Positions 52,755-64,000 of a stretch of 64,000 bases of DNA are shown here, in pieces. A program made the position numbers and the translations under genes. The number at the start of each line of letters is the position of its first letter. Position 1 is the stretch's first letter. Source of the stretch: Streptomyces bacillaris (GTDB lineage: Bacteria > Actinomycetota > Actinomycetes > Streptomycetales > Streptomycetaceae); assembly GCF_003268675.1 (NCBI RefSeq), contig NZ_CP029378.1, forward strand, positions 6,820,001-6,884,000, in the 5' to 3' direction. The notes under the pieces were generated by a model. The model saw only the letters and a list, made by a program, of their open reading frames with translations. It had not been told where the DNA came from and ran no database searches.

Positions 52755-54173
52755 ATGTTCGATCCATTCATAGCGCCGAGCGGTACCCTGCTCGGCCTGC
52801 TGCAGAGGGGCCGCGGCGACGGCACGCTCCACGCGCTCGCCGCACCGCGCCCCGAAGCCCTCGCCGCCCTCAACCACTGCGTGGTGAGCGACCCCCGGCA
52901 CGACTGGCAGGTGGAGAACCGCTCCCTCTACTACGCCCGTCTGTATCTGGATCTCGACGGCGGTATCGAGGAGATCGAGCGCCACCTCGGTGACCCCGAC
53001 GACCACACGGACACCGACGACTCCCGTACCGGACTCGCGCTCTCCGTCCTCGGCCACCTCGCCTCCTACGGACGCGACGACGCCCTGGCCCTCCTCCGCC
53101 GCTACGCGGCCACCGGGGCCAACTGGGCCTGGGCCCTGGACGAGCTGGCCCTGCGCGACGACGACGCGGGCCTGCGCTCCCTCGCCCTCCCCGTCCTGGG
53201 GCGTTTTCCGGCCACCGAGGAAGGCACCGTCGCACTGGCCGCCGCCGTCCGCGACTCCTTCGAGCCGCGCCCCTGGCGGCTCTGGGCCGACGACCCGCGC
53301 GAAGCGGTCGGAGCCCGCGTGCGGGCCGCCACCGAACAGGGCTCGTTCGACCGCTGGCAGCGCCAGATGCGCTCCGGCGGCCCTCGCCCCGGCTGGAGCG
53401 TCGAGGCCGTCTTCGACTGGGCCCAGCAGGCCGTGGAGCGCGGCAGCGCCCTGCACGTCCCCGCGGCCCGCTGCCTCTCCGCCGTCGCCGGACCCGAGGA
53501 CCGTCCCCAGATCCTCCGGGCCGCCCGCGACGGCTCCGAAGGCGCCCGCTGCGCCGCCCTGCACTACCTGGCCGAGGCGGCCGACCCCGCCGTCCTCGAC
53601 CTCATCGAGACCGCCGCCACCGGCCCCGCCCGCACGGTGGCCGACGCCGCCGTCGCCGCCTTCGAGCGGATGACCGGGGACGAGGCCGTGGAGCGCGCCC
53701 GCCGCTGGGCCCGCCGCCCCGACGCCCTCGGCGCCTCCGCCGCCGGGATCCTCGCCTGCCGGGGCACCGCCCAGGACGCTCCCCAAGTCCTCGGCGCCCT
53801 CCGGGAGGCCGTACGCGGCGACGGACCCGACGCCCCCCGGCTCTGGTGCCTGGTCGACGGGGCCGGCCGGCTCGGCATCGCCTGCGCCGCCCCCGTACTG
53901 CGCCACATCTACCGCGAGACGTCCTCCTCGCACCTGCGCGGCCGGACCGCCCGCGCCCTCGCCGCCACCGACCCCTCCTTCGCGACCGGGTTCGCGGTGG
54001 AGTGCCTGTGGGACTGCGAGGAGACCACCCGTGAGGTGGCCGCCCTGCACGCCGAGACCGGAGACATCCGCGTCGCCGAACGGCTGCGCCGCCTCGCCGC
54101 CGATCCGGCCGAGGAGGCCGAGGTGCAGACGGCGGTCCGCAGCCGGATCGGACCGGACGCACCGGCCCTCTGA
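52755..54173 (+). CDS. HEAT-repeat protein
   Basis: This 472-residue soluble helical protein is made of HEAT/PBS-lyase-type repeats. Repeating helical pairs with an ALxxLG or AAxxLA pattern are visible, for example GLALSVLGHLASYGRDDALALL, ARCLSAVAGPEDRPQILRAARD and AVAAFERMTGDEAVERARR. It has no catalytic residues and probably acts as a scaffold. The ATG at 52755 (MFDPFIAPSG) is the likely start; an upstream in-frame TTG would add 11 unlikely residues. It is preceded by the Cys-rich upstream ORF and followed by a DUF4240 gene, with an ankyrin gene just before, so repeat-scaffold proteins cluster here. Confidence 0.88.
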   Translation: MFDPFIAPSGTLLGLLQRGRGDGTLHALAAPRPEALAALNHCVVSDPRHDWQVENRSLYYARLYLDLDGGIEEIERHLGDPDDHTDTDDSRTGLALSVLGHLASYGRDDALALLRRYAATGANWAWALDELALRDDDAGLRSLALPVLGRFPATEEGTVALAAAVRDSFEPRPWRLWADDPREAVGARVRAATEQGSFDRWQRQMRSGGPRPGWSVEAVFDWAQQAVERGSALHVPAARCLSAVAGPEDRPQILRAARDGSEGARCAALHYLAEAADPAVLDLIETAATGPARTVADAAVAAFERMTGDEAVERARRWARRPDALGASAAGILACRGTAQDAPQVLGALREAVRGDGPDAPRLWCLVDGAGRLGIACAAPVLRHIYRETSSSHLRGRTARALAATDPSFATGFAVECLWDCEETTREVAALHAETGDIRVAERLRRLAADPAEEAEVQTAVRSRIGPDAPAL

Positions 54174-54231
54174 CCGCGCGGTCCGCGGAGGGGAGGGGGC
54201 GTTGTCAGACCCCCCTCCTACGCTTCTCACC

Positions 54232-54804
54232 ATGGACATCAACGAGTGGTGGGGGCTCGTCGAACGGGCCCGCGAGGCGGCCGGGGACCGGGCGGACGAC
54301 CGGGACGCGCCCGACGACCCCCTGCCCGACGCGCTGACCGAGGTGCTCGCGGCCCTGGAGCCCGCCCGGATCGTGGACTTCGCCGTGACGGCGCACGAGG
54401 TGACCGCCTCGGCCTACCGGTGGCCCCTGTGGAACGCGGCGTATCTCATCGAGGGCGGCTGCGGCGACGACGGCTTCATGGACTTCCGCGACGGGCTCGC
54501 CCTGCTCGGCCGGGACGTCTTCACCCGCGCGGTGGCAGACCCCGACTCCCTGGCGGAGCTGCCCGTCGTGGTCCGGATGAGCCGGGGCGAGCGCGGCTGG
54601 ATCGGCTACGAGACGCTGGAGGGACCGGTCAGGGAGGCGTACGCGCGCGCCGGGGGCGCGCCCGACGGATTCCACGCCGCCGTGGAGACGGCCCTCGGTG
54701 GCCGGATACCGACCCGGGAGCCCGGCGGGGAGACCTGGGACGTGGAGGACGCCGAGGCCACGCGCCGCCGGCTGCCCCGGCTGGCGGCGCTCTTCGAGGA
54801 GTAG
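54232..54804 (+). CDS. DUF4240 family protein
   Basis: This 190-residue acidic protein has the DUF4240 pattern, beginning MDINEWWGLVERAREAAGD and containing WPLWNAAYLIEGGCGDDGFMDFRDGL at about 64-89. The family is widespread in actinobacteria and of unknown function, sometimes near toxin-immunity or contact-dependent genes. It lies 58 bases after the HEAT-repeat gene on the same strand. The ATG at 54232 has a weak ribosome site. No active-site motif can be named. Confidence 0.85.
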   Translation: MDINEWWGLVERAREAAGDRADDRDAPDDPLPDALTEVLAALEPARIVDFAVTAHEVTASAYRWPLWNAAYLIEGGCGDDGFMDFRDGLALLGRDVFTRAVADPDSLAELPVVVRMSRGERGWIGYETLEGPVREAYARAGGAPDGFHAAVETALGGRIPTREPGGETWDVEDAEATRRRLPRLAALFEE

Positions 54805-54864
54805 GGGTTCCCCGGGGCCCCGGCTCTGCCTGCGGGTTCGCGCCCGCGGGCACAGAATGGCGCC

Positions 54865-58461
<3,597 letters not shown>

Positions 58462-58603
58462 CTCCGTATCGTCGTGGCGCGGTCCGGTCGTTCTGGTGCG
58501 GTCCCGTCGATGTGGCGCGCTCCGATCGTCGGGGTACCGTCCGGCGCCGGTCGCATAAACGCCGTTTCGACCGTTGTCAGTGCGAGGACCTAATCTGTCC
58601 CTC

Positions 58604-60130
58604 GTGACTTCGCCTGCCGACACGGACATCGCTGCGCCGCAGCTCAGCGCGGGGCCGAGGCCTGCCCCGGGCCCCGCCGCCGACGAGGGGCTCGCACGTC
58701 GGCTGCGCGCGCTCGCCTGCACGGCGCCGCTGCACGACCTCGACGCGCGCAAGGCGAATCTGGCCGGGGAGTACACGGTCTACACCATGGCGGAGGTCGC
58801 CCTCGCCGCGATCGACCACGTCACGCTCAACATGGACTTCGACACCGGGGCCGACCACGACCAGATAGTGGCCAAGCTGCTGCCCCGCGTCGCCGCCCAG
58901 GCCCCCGACCGCCCCGCCGCCGAGCACGAGCGGGTCGCCCGCTGGGTCCTGGAGAACCTGATCAACGTCGGCAGCGTCGACCGGGGCTTCCGCGCCGTCT
59001 ACGGCACCTTCGGCCCCGACGGCGTCTACATCCGCCGGGACTACGACTTCAAGCTGATCGAGGAGGTCCCCGGCTACGGGGGCACGGTCTACCTCCGCGC
59101 CACCGACGAAGCGGTCAACGTCCTCGTCGGCGCCCTCGACACCGATGTCACCAGCGCCCAGATCGCCGCCGAGGTCAAGCTGGAGGTCCTGATCAGCCGG
59201 GGCCGCCTCGCGGACGCCCAGCTCGCCGCCGAACAGGCCCGCTACCGCACCGTGCAGTACGCGGAGACGCTGCGCCGCACCCTGGAGGCCACTCGGCGCA
59301 ACGTCCGCGCGGTCGACTGGCTCAACACCGTCCCGGACATGATCGCCGAGGCCCTGGACCACGTGGCCGACCGCTACCGCCACGAGAACGCGATCCTCAC
59401 CAACATCCGCAAGGCGCGCGACGAGGCCGAGGACCCCGAGCACAAGCGCCGCGCCGCCGAGCTGGTCGACATCGTCAAGGACTGCATCCGCCGCCACACC
59501 CAGCTCCAGTCCCGGCTGCTGGAGGCCGGGCCGCTCTTCCGCGCCGAGCAGGACCGGCAGGCGTTCGCCACCCCCGCCGCCCACGCGGGCCTCGATCTGT
59601 ACGGGCAGCTCCTCGCCCCGCTCCTCCCGCTCCCCGTCGAGCGGTCCACCCGCGCCACGGACGCCTTCTTCGCCCACGGCACCGGGCTGCGCACCCCCAC
59701 CTCCGTCCGCGTCGGGGACCTGGTCGACATGCTGCTCACCCCGCCCCTGGAGCGCGAGCACCTCGGCATGGAGATGCCCGAGCCCGACCTGATCGCCACC
59801 CCGGACGACAGCCGCTTCAGCGACGCCCAGCTGGCGAGCGCCATGGCCCTGCTCGACCTGGAGCACGACGCCCCGCGCCGGCTCTCCGGGCTGCTCGCGG
59901 AGGCCCGCCGCAGCGACCCCGACCTGCCGTATCTGGTCGCCCTGCTCGCCGTCCACGCCGCCAGCCCGCCCGTCGGCACCGCCTACCGCCAGGGCGAGCG
60001 CCGTCTGCTCTTCGCGGTGGACGACGGTACGCAGCTGGAGGACCCGGAGTTCGGCGGCGCCGACCTGATCGTGGGCACCGCCCTGCTGGACGCCGCCGGG
60101 ATGGCCGCGGACCGCCAGGAGGCCTCATGA
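58604..60130 (+). CDS. Kleisin-like (MksF/JetA-like) subunit of an SMC-type system, tentative
   Basis: This 508-residue soluble protein begins with a disordered tail, then a winged-helix-like N-terminal domain (about 35-150, YTMAEVALAAIDHVTLNMDF and RWVLENLINVG). A long helical middle follows (about 185-330, with AAEQARYRTVQYAETLRRTL and VDIVKDCIRRHTQLQSRLL), then a C-terminal domain (about 345-500). This order, and its position directly before a small acidic winged-helix-like protein and a giant coiled-coil ATPase, is the layout of condensin-like MukBEF/MksBEF/Wadjet operons, where this gene is the kleisin-type linker. The GTG at 58604 is preferred over a TTG ten codons upstream. The family is not proven from sequence alone. 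Confidence 0.6.
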   Translation: MTSPADTDIAAPQLSAGPRPAPGPAADEGLARRLRALACTAPLHDLDARKANLAGEYTVYTMAEVALAAIDHVTLNMDFDTGADHDQIVAKLLPRVAAQAPDRPAAEHERVARWVLENLINVGSVDRGFRAVYGTFGPDGVYIRRDYDFKLIEEVPGYGGTVYLRATDEAVNVLVGALDTDVTSAQIAAEVKLEVLISRGRLADAQLAAEQARYRTVQYAETLRRTLEATRRNVRAVDWLNTVPDMIAEALDHVADRYRHENAILTNIRKARDEAEDPEHKRRAAELVDIVKDCIRRHTQLQSRLLEAGPLFRAEQDRQAFATPAAHAGLDLYGQLLAPLLPLPVERSTRATDAFFAHGTGLRTPTSVRVGDLVDMLLTPPLEREHLGMEMPEPDLIATPDDSRFSDAQLASAMALLDLEHDAPRRLSGLLAEARRSDPDLPYLVALLAVHAASPPVGTAYRQGERRLLFAVDDGTQLEDPEFGGADLIVGTALLDAAGMAADRQEAS

Positions 60131-60209
60131 CCGGCCCCGCGCCCTCCACCGCCCCCGCCGCCCGCTCCCTCCACCCGCACCACCCTTTCCGTACCGAGGA
60201 GTCCCAGCC

Positions 60210-61190
60210 GTGAGCGACCACGACGCCGAGCACCCCGACGCGTGGACCGAGCCCTCCGCGCACGCCGCCTCCCCGACCTCGTACGCAGGCCCCTCCGCCA
60301 CCGCGTACGCGGGCTCCGCCACCCCCTACGCGGGCGACTCCGCCGCCGAGCCCAGCGGATCGGCGCCCGTCACCCCGGCCGACGCCGCCGACGCCGCCCG
60401 CCTGGTCTCCTTCGGCCTCCAGCCCAAGCTGCTGCCCGCCCGCGACGCCGAGTACGCCGAGCTGCTCCGCCGCTACCGGGAGGACAGCGCCTTCGCCCGG
60501 CTCGCGGACGCCGTCGCCACCGGGCTCGGCCTCATCGTCCTGGAGGTCTCCCCGCGCGCCGGGATGGCCGTAACCGCCGCCGAGGACTCCGTCTTCGCCG
60601 TCCGCATGGGCGACTACGCCCGCCGCGCCTCCTCCGACGCCGCCGACCGCTTCCTCCACGGCCTCGCCCACCTCGCCGTCGCCGCCCTCGCCTTCCCCCG
60701 CCCCGAGGACCTCGCCGACGACACGTACATCGGCCGCATCACGGTCAACGGCGTCGACGCCTTCGTCCGCCAGGCCTGCAAGCGGCTGGAGGAGCGCGCC
60801 GAGGAGCAGGGCGACAACACCGACCCCGCCACCGACACCCCCGGCCTCGAATCCGGCTGGCGCATCTACGCCCGCCGCAGCGCCACCGGCGCCACCAAGG
60901 ACGCCCGCCGCCTCGCCGGATCCACCACCGGCATCATCGGCAAGGCCGTCGCCTTCCTCACCGACTCCGGCTTCCTCCAGCGCACCGGCGACGACGCGGG
61001 CGGCGCCTACCGCACCACCGCCCGCTACCAGCTCCAGGTCCGCGACATGGCGGGCAGCGCCGCCATGGCCGAGCTGCTGGAGCTGGGCATCGTCCCCGTC
61101 ACCGACGGCTCCGCCACCCTGCTCCCGCCGCCCGACGCCGACGACCTGGAGCTGGCCGCCGACGCGGGCCTGCCCTTCCACGCCTCCTGA
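60210..61190 (+). CDS. Winged-helix-like (MksE/JetB-like) subunit, tentative
   Basis: This 326-residue protein has a disordered N-terminal stretch of Ala/Ser/Thr/Tyr-rich repeats (SYAGPSATAYAGSATPYAG, about 27-45). Two helical/winged domains follow (about 70-160 and 185-310), including GKAVAFLTDSGFLQRTGDD and YRTTARYQLQVRDMAGSA typical of a winged helix. In condensin-like operons the E/B subunit is a protein of this size with tandem winged helices. The GTG at 60210 has CGAGGAG upstream. The 79-base gap to the preceding gene and 95-base gap to the ATPase, all on one strand, imply one operon. Confidence 0.6.
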   Translation: MSDHDAEHPDAWTEPSAHAASPTSYAGPSATAYAGSATPYAGDSAAEPSGSAPVTPADAADAARLVSFGLQPKLLPARDAEYAELLRRYREDSAFARLADAVATGLGLIVLEVSPRAGMAVTAAEDSVFAVRMGDYARRASSDAADRFLHGLAHLAVAALAFPRPEDLADDTYIGRITVNGVDAFVRQACKRLEERAEEQGDNTDPATDTPGLESGWRIYARRSATGATKDARRLAGSTTGIIGKAVAFLTDSGFLQRTGDDAGGAYRTTARYQLQVRDMAGSAAMAELLELGIVPVTDGSATLLPPPDADDLELAADAGLPFHAS

Positions 61191-61285
61191 CCCGCCCCAC
61201 CCCGCTTTCGCGCTGACCTGCCCCGCCCCGCCTTCGAGATCTGCCGCTCCACCACCGCTTCTCCGAACGACGAGAGTCCGCCGCC

Positions 61286-64000
61286 ATGTACGAGTTGTCC
61301 CGGGTCCGCCTCTACTCCATCGGGCCTGCCGGTGCGCGCTACGCCGACACCGTCCTCGACCTGCGCGGCGTCGGTGAACCCGTCCCCAGCCCGGCCCCCG
61401 CGCAGGCGGAGTTCTTCGAGGACGAGCCGGTCGGCCCGCCGCGCCGCCCCGCCCCGGCGGGTGTGCTCTTCCTGGAGAACGGCGGCGGCAAGTCCGTCCT
61501 GCTGAAGCTGATCTTCTCGGTGATGCTCCCCGGCCACCGCAACACCCTCGGCGGCGCCAGCTCCGGCGTGCTCCGCAAGTTCCTGCTCGCGGACGACTGC
61601 GGCCATGTCGCCCTGGAGTGGCAGCACACCCTGACCGGCGAATGCGTCGTCGTGGGCAAGGTCAGCGAGTGGCGCGGGCGGCAGGTCTCCAACGACCCCC
61701 GGAAGTTCGCGGAGGCGTGGTACTCCTTCCGCCCCGGCCCCGGGCTCAGCCTGGACAGCCTGCCCGTCGCGGAGGCCACCGCCGTCGGCCGCCCCGCCGA
61801 AGGGGTCTCCGGCGCCCGGGGCAGGCGCCGCACCATGAAGGGGTTCCGCGACGCCCTGGTGGACGCGGGCAAGTTCTACCAGCACCTCGACGTGCACTGG
61901 GAAGAGATCCACGACCGCTGGAACGAACACCTCGGTGACCTCGGACTCGACCCCGAACTCTTCCGCTACCAGCGCGAGATGAACGCCGACGAGGGCGAGG
62001 CCGCCGGGCTCTTCGCGGTCAAGAAGGACTCCGACTTCACCGACCTGCTGCTCCGCGCCGTCACCGACACCCGCGACACCGACGGCCTGGCCGACCTGGT
62101 CAGCGGCTTCGGCAACAAGCTGGGCCGCCGCGCCGAGCTGACCGCCGAACGCGACTTCACCGCGGGCTCCGTGGACCTCCTCGGCCGGATCGTCGAGGCC
62201 ACCGGCGCCCGCGCCCGCGCCCGCGACATCCACGCCGCAGCCGAGCGCCGCACCCGCACCCTGGCCCGCCGCCTCTCCGCCCGCGCCGCCGAGGAGCGCG
62301 GCCGCACCGCCGAGCTGGCCGAGCGGGTCACCGCCGCCGCCCACACCGTCACCGAGGCCGAGACCGCCCGCGGCCGCCGCTCCCTGATCGCCGCCGAACT
62401 CGCCTACCGCCACGCCTCCCTGGCCCTCGCCGGAGCCGAGAAGAGCGCGGCCGCCGGACGCAAGGAGCTGGCCGAGGCCCGTACACTGCACGCCGCCTGG
62501 CAGGCAGCCGAGGCCGTCCTGCGCCACCGCGCCGCCGCCGACCGCTCCGCCAGGGTCGCCGCCGCCATCCGCGAGGCCGAGCGCGACGCCGCCCCCGCCC
62601 TCGCCGCCCGCGCCACCGCCGCCGCCGATCTCGTACGGGCGCTGCACCTCGCCGCCGAGGACGGCGAGCGCGTCGCCAACGAGCAGGAGGAGCGCGCCGA
62701 GACCCTCCAGGCGACCGGCGAGCGCGCCCACCGCGACGCCACCACCGCCGCCACCGAGGCCCAGCGCGCCCGCAGCGAGGCCGGCCATCTGCGCCAGCGC
62801 CTCGCGGAGGTCGAGCAGGAGACCGGCGAGGCCGTCCGGGCCGGGTGGCTCGACAACACGGCCCCCGACGCCGACCCGGCCCGCGCCGCCCTCGCCGCCA
62901 GCGACGCCGAACAGGCCGCCGTCGCCGCCTGGGACACCGCCCGCGAGGCCGCCCGCACCGCCGCCGACCAGGCCCGTGAGGCGGCCGCCGCCGAGAGCCG
63001 CGCCGAACTGGCCGCCGCCCGCGCCGCCGACGGGGCCAAGGCGGCGGAGCAGAGTTACGAGGACGAGCTGAGGGCCGCCGCCTCCATCGCCGCCGACCCG
63101 CGCCTCGCGGACCTGCTCGGCCTGCCCACCGGCCCGGGCGTCCCGCACCCCCGCCGGGAAGCGGCCGACGAGCCGTCCGCACCGGACCGGGGTGCCCCCT
63201 CCCGTACGGCTTCGCAGGGCGACGACGGCACCGGAGCGAGCCCGGCGGAGGAGGCCCCGGACAGCGCGGTCGCCCTGGCCGACCAGCCCGCCCCCGCCCA
63301 CCAGCCGCTCAGCGCCGAGGAGTTCGACCGCAGCGCCGACGAACTGCGCGAGCTGCTCGACCAGTCCGTCGCCGCCGCCGAGCGCCGCCTCTTCGACCTG
63401 CGCACCGCCGCCGCCGACGACGCCCGCATCCTCGGCGCCCTCGGTGAGGGCGGGCTGCTGCCCCCGGGCCCCGACGTCCTCGCCACGGTCGAATATCTGG
63501 GTGAGCACGGCATCCCCGCCCTGCCCGGCTGGCGTTATCTCGCCCAGGCCGTCGACCCGGCCGACCACGCCGCCGTCCTCGCCGCCCGCCCGGAGCTGGT
63601 CGACGGCGTCGTCATCACCGACCCCGACGCCCACACCCGCGCCCGCGAAGTCCTGGGCAGCGCGGCCCTGTTGCCCCGCTCGGCCGTCGCCGTCGGCACC
63701 GCCGCCGCCCTCCTCGCCCCCGTCCCGGACCCGGCCACCGGCTCCGACGCCCAGCACGACGGTGTCTTCCTCGTCCCCCCGAACCCGGCCATGCACGACG
63801 AGAACGCCGCCGACGAGGAGCGTCACGCCCTGCGGTCCCGCGCCGCCGCCCGCGACGAGGACATCCGGACGCTCGCCGCCCGGCTCTCCGGCGACCGCGC
63901 CCTCGCCGCCCGCATCGGCTCCTGGCGCGCCGACTGCCCGCCCGGCATGCTCGCGGAGCTGGCCGAGGCCGCCGCCACCGCGCGTACGGCCGCCCAGAGT
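61286..64000 (+). CDS. Large SMC/MukB-like coiled-coil ATPase, truncated by window end
   Basis: At least 905 residues lie within the window and the frame is still open at the edge. It starts MYELSRVRLYSIGPAGARYA. The P-loop is LENGGGKSVLLKLIF (L63 to F77, K69), a variant of the SMC/RecF-type GxNGxGKS. Beyond about residue 300 the sequence is very Ala/Arg/Glu-rich with heptad-like helices (coiled-coil, about 305-600 and continuing). A more globular part at about 640-840 (LRELLDQSVAAAERRLF; LATVEYLGEHGIPALPGWRYLAQAV) would be a hinge-like domain. The second ATPase half, with Walker B and signature motif, would lie beyond the window. Whether a fourth nuclease-like gene (JetD) follows cannot be seen. 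Confidence 0.72.
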   Translation, partial: MYELSRVRLYSIGPAGARYADTVLDLRGVGEPVPSPAPAQAEFFEDEPVGPPRRPAPAGVLFLENGGGKSVLLKLIFSVMLPGHRNTLGGASSGVLRKFLLADDCGHVALEWQHTLTGECVVVGKVSEWRGRQVSNDPRKFAEAWYSFRPGPGLSLDSLPVAEATAVGRPAEGVSGARGRRRTMKGFRDALVDAGKFYQHLDVHWEEIHDRWNEHLGDLGLDPELFRYQREMNADEGEAAGLFAVKKDSDFTDLLLRAVTDTRDTDGLADLVSGFGNKLGRRAELTAERDFTAGSVDLLGRIVEATGARARARDIHAAAERRTRTLARRLSARAAEERGRTAELAERVTAAAHTVTEAETARGRRSLIAAELAYRHASLALAGAEKSAAAGRKELAEARTLHAAWQAAEAVLRHRAAADRSARVAAAIREAERDAAPALAARATAAADLVRALHLAAEDGERVANEQEERAETLQATGERAHRDATTAATEAQRARSEAGHLRQRLAEVEQETGEAVRAGWLDNTAPDADPARAALAASDAEQAAVAAWDTAREAARTAADQAREAAAAESRAELAAARAADGAKAAEQSYEDELRAAASIAADPRLADLLGLPTGPGVPHPRREAADEPSAPDRGAPSRTASQGDDGTGASPAEEAPDSAVALADQPAPAHQPLSAEEFDRSADELRELLDQSVAAAERRLFDLRTAAADDARILGALGEGGLLPPGPDVLATVEYLGEHGIPALPGWRYLAQAVDPADHAAVLAARPELVDGVVITDPDAHTRAREVLGSAALLPRSAVAVGTAAALLAPVPDPATGSDAQHDGVFLVPPNPAMHDENAADEERHALRSRAAARDEDIRTLAARLSGDRALAARIGSWRADCPPGMLAELAEAAATARTAAQS

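Noticed and set aside
61025..63826. A 933-codon minus-strand open frame opposite the coiled-coil ATPase
   Set aside because: The predicted protein is almost entirely Gly/Ala/Val/Arg and mirrors the codon bias of the opposite gene. The plus-strand frame has a P-loop and coherent domains.

Overview
The window reads as the core chromosome of a Streptomyces species. Base composition is very G+C rich with strong third-position G/C bias. Intergenic spaces are short and often hold long perfect hairpins. Gene order from fmt through rsmB, rpe, guaB1, the rib operon, hisE-hisG, two GH18 chitinases, ppm1 and fxsA to rbpA matches, from memory, the SCO1473 to about SCO1407 stretch of S. coelicolor. I see no insertion sequence, prophage, integrase, rRNA, tRNA or CRISPR array. 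Two things point to the S. griseus side of the genus: a class I terpene synthase sits between a SorC-type regulator and guaB1, and I recall a sesquiterpene synthase gene near this place in S. griseus. This was not checked.

Left part (0.3-18.9 kb). A small HTH-like protein diverges from fmt-rsmB-rpe across an unusual repeat-rich intergenic region. Next come a SorC/DeoR-type sugar-binding regulator, the terpene synthase on the minus strand, and guaB1. An aldehyde dehydrogenase, an Lrp-type regulator, a carbon-nitrogen hydrolase and a flavin amine oxidase form a probable amino-acid-degrading block. A DUF5995 protein, a uracil/xanthine permease and an MFS transporter run on the minus strand. A ROK regulator diverges from the MFS gene, and a clear inverted repeat lies between them.

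Middle part (19-44.5 kb). A secreted multidomain chitinase is followed by an FMN riboswitch and the translationally coupled operon ribD-ribE-ribM-ribBA-ribH, then hisE-hisG and a membrane-bound PH-domain protein. Further genes encode an EccA/CbxX-type AAA ATPase, a small P-loop kinase, a Tat-type secreted C39-like peptidase, a DUF574-type methyltransferase, and a pair of membrane proteins (one PepSY, one His-rich). A second chitinase shares its promoter architecture with the first. After that come an acyl-CoA dehydrogenase, an Lrp regulator with an amidohydrolase, polyprenol-phosphate mannosyltransferase ppm1, fxsA and rbpA. The rbpA gene has a textbook sigma-R promoter.

Right part (45-64 kb). 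An Atg22-like MFS transporter and a GDPD-YczE pair face the MocR-type regulator yczR. An FtsK/TraA-like ATPase with a degenerate P-loop is coupled to a 64-residue membrane protein. Ankyrin, HEAT-repeat and DUF4240 proteins follow, and an 18-codon upstream ORF with three consecutive Cys codons precedes the HEAT gene. A fused 5-oxoprolinase comes next. The right edge holds the start of a three-gene module whose architecture resembles the MukBEF/MksBEF/Wadjet class: a kleisin-like protein, a winged-helix-like protein and a large coiled-coil ATPase that runs off the window. This is the best candidate for an undescribed system here.
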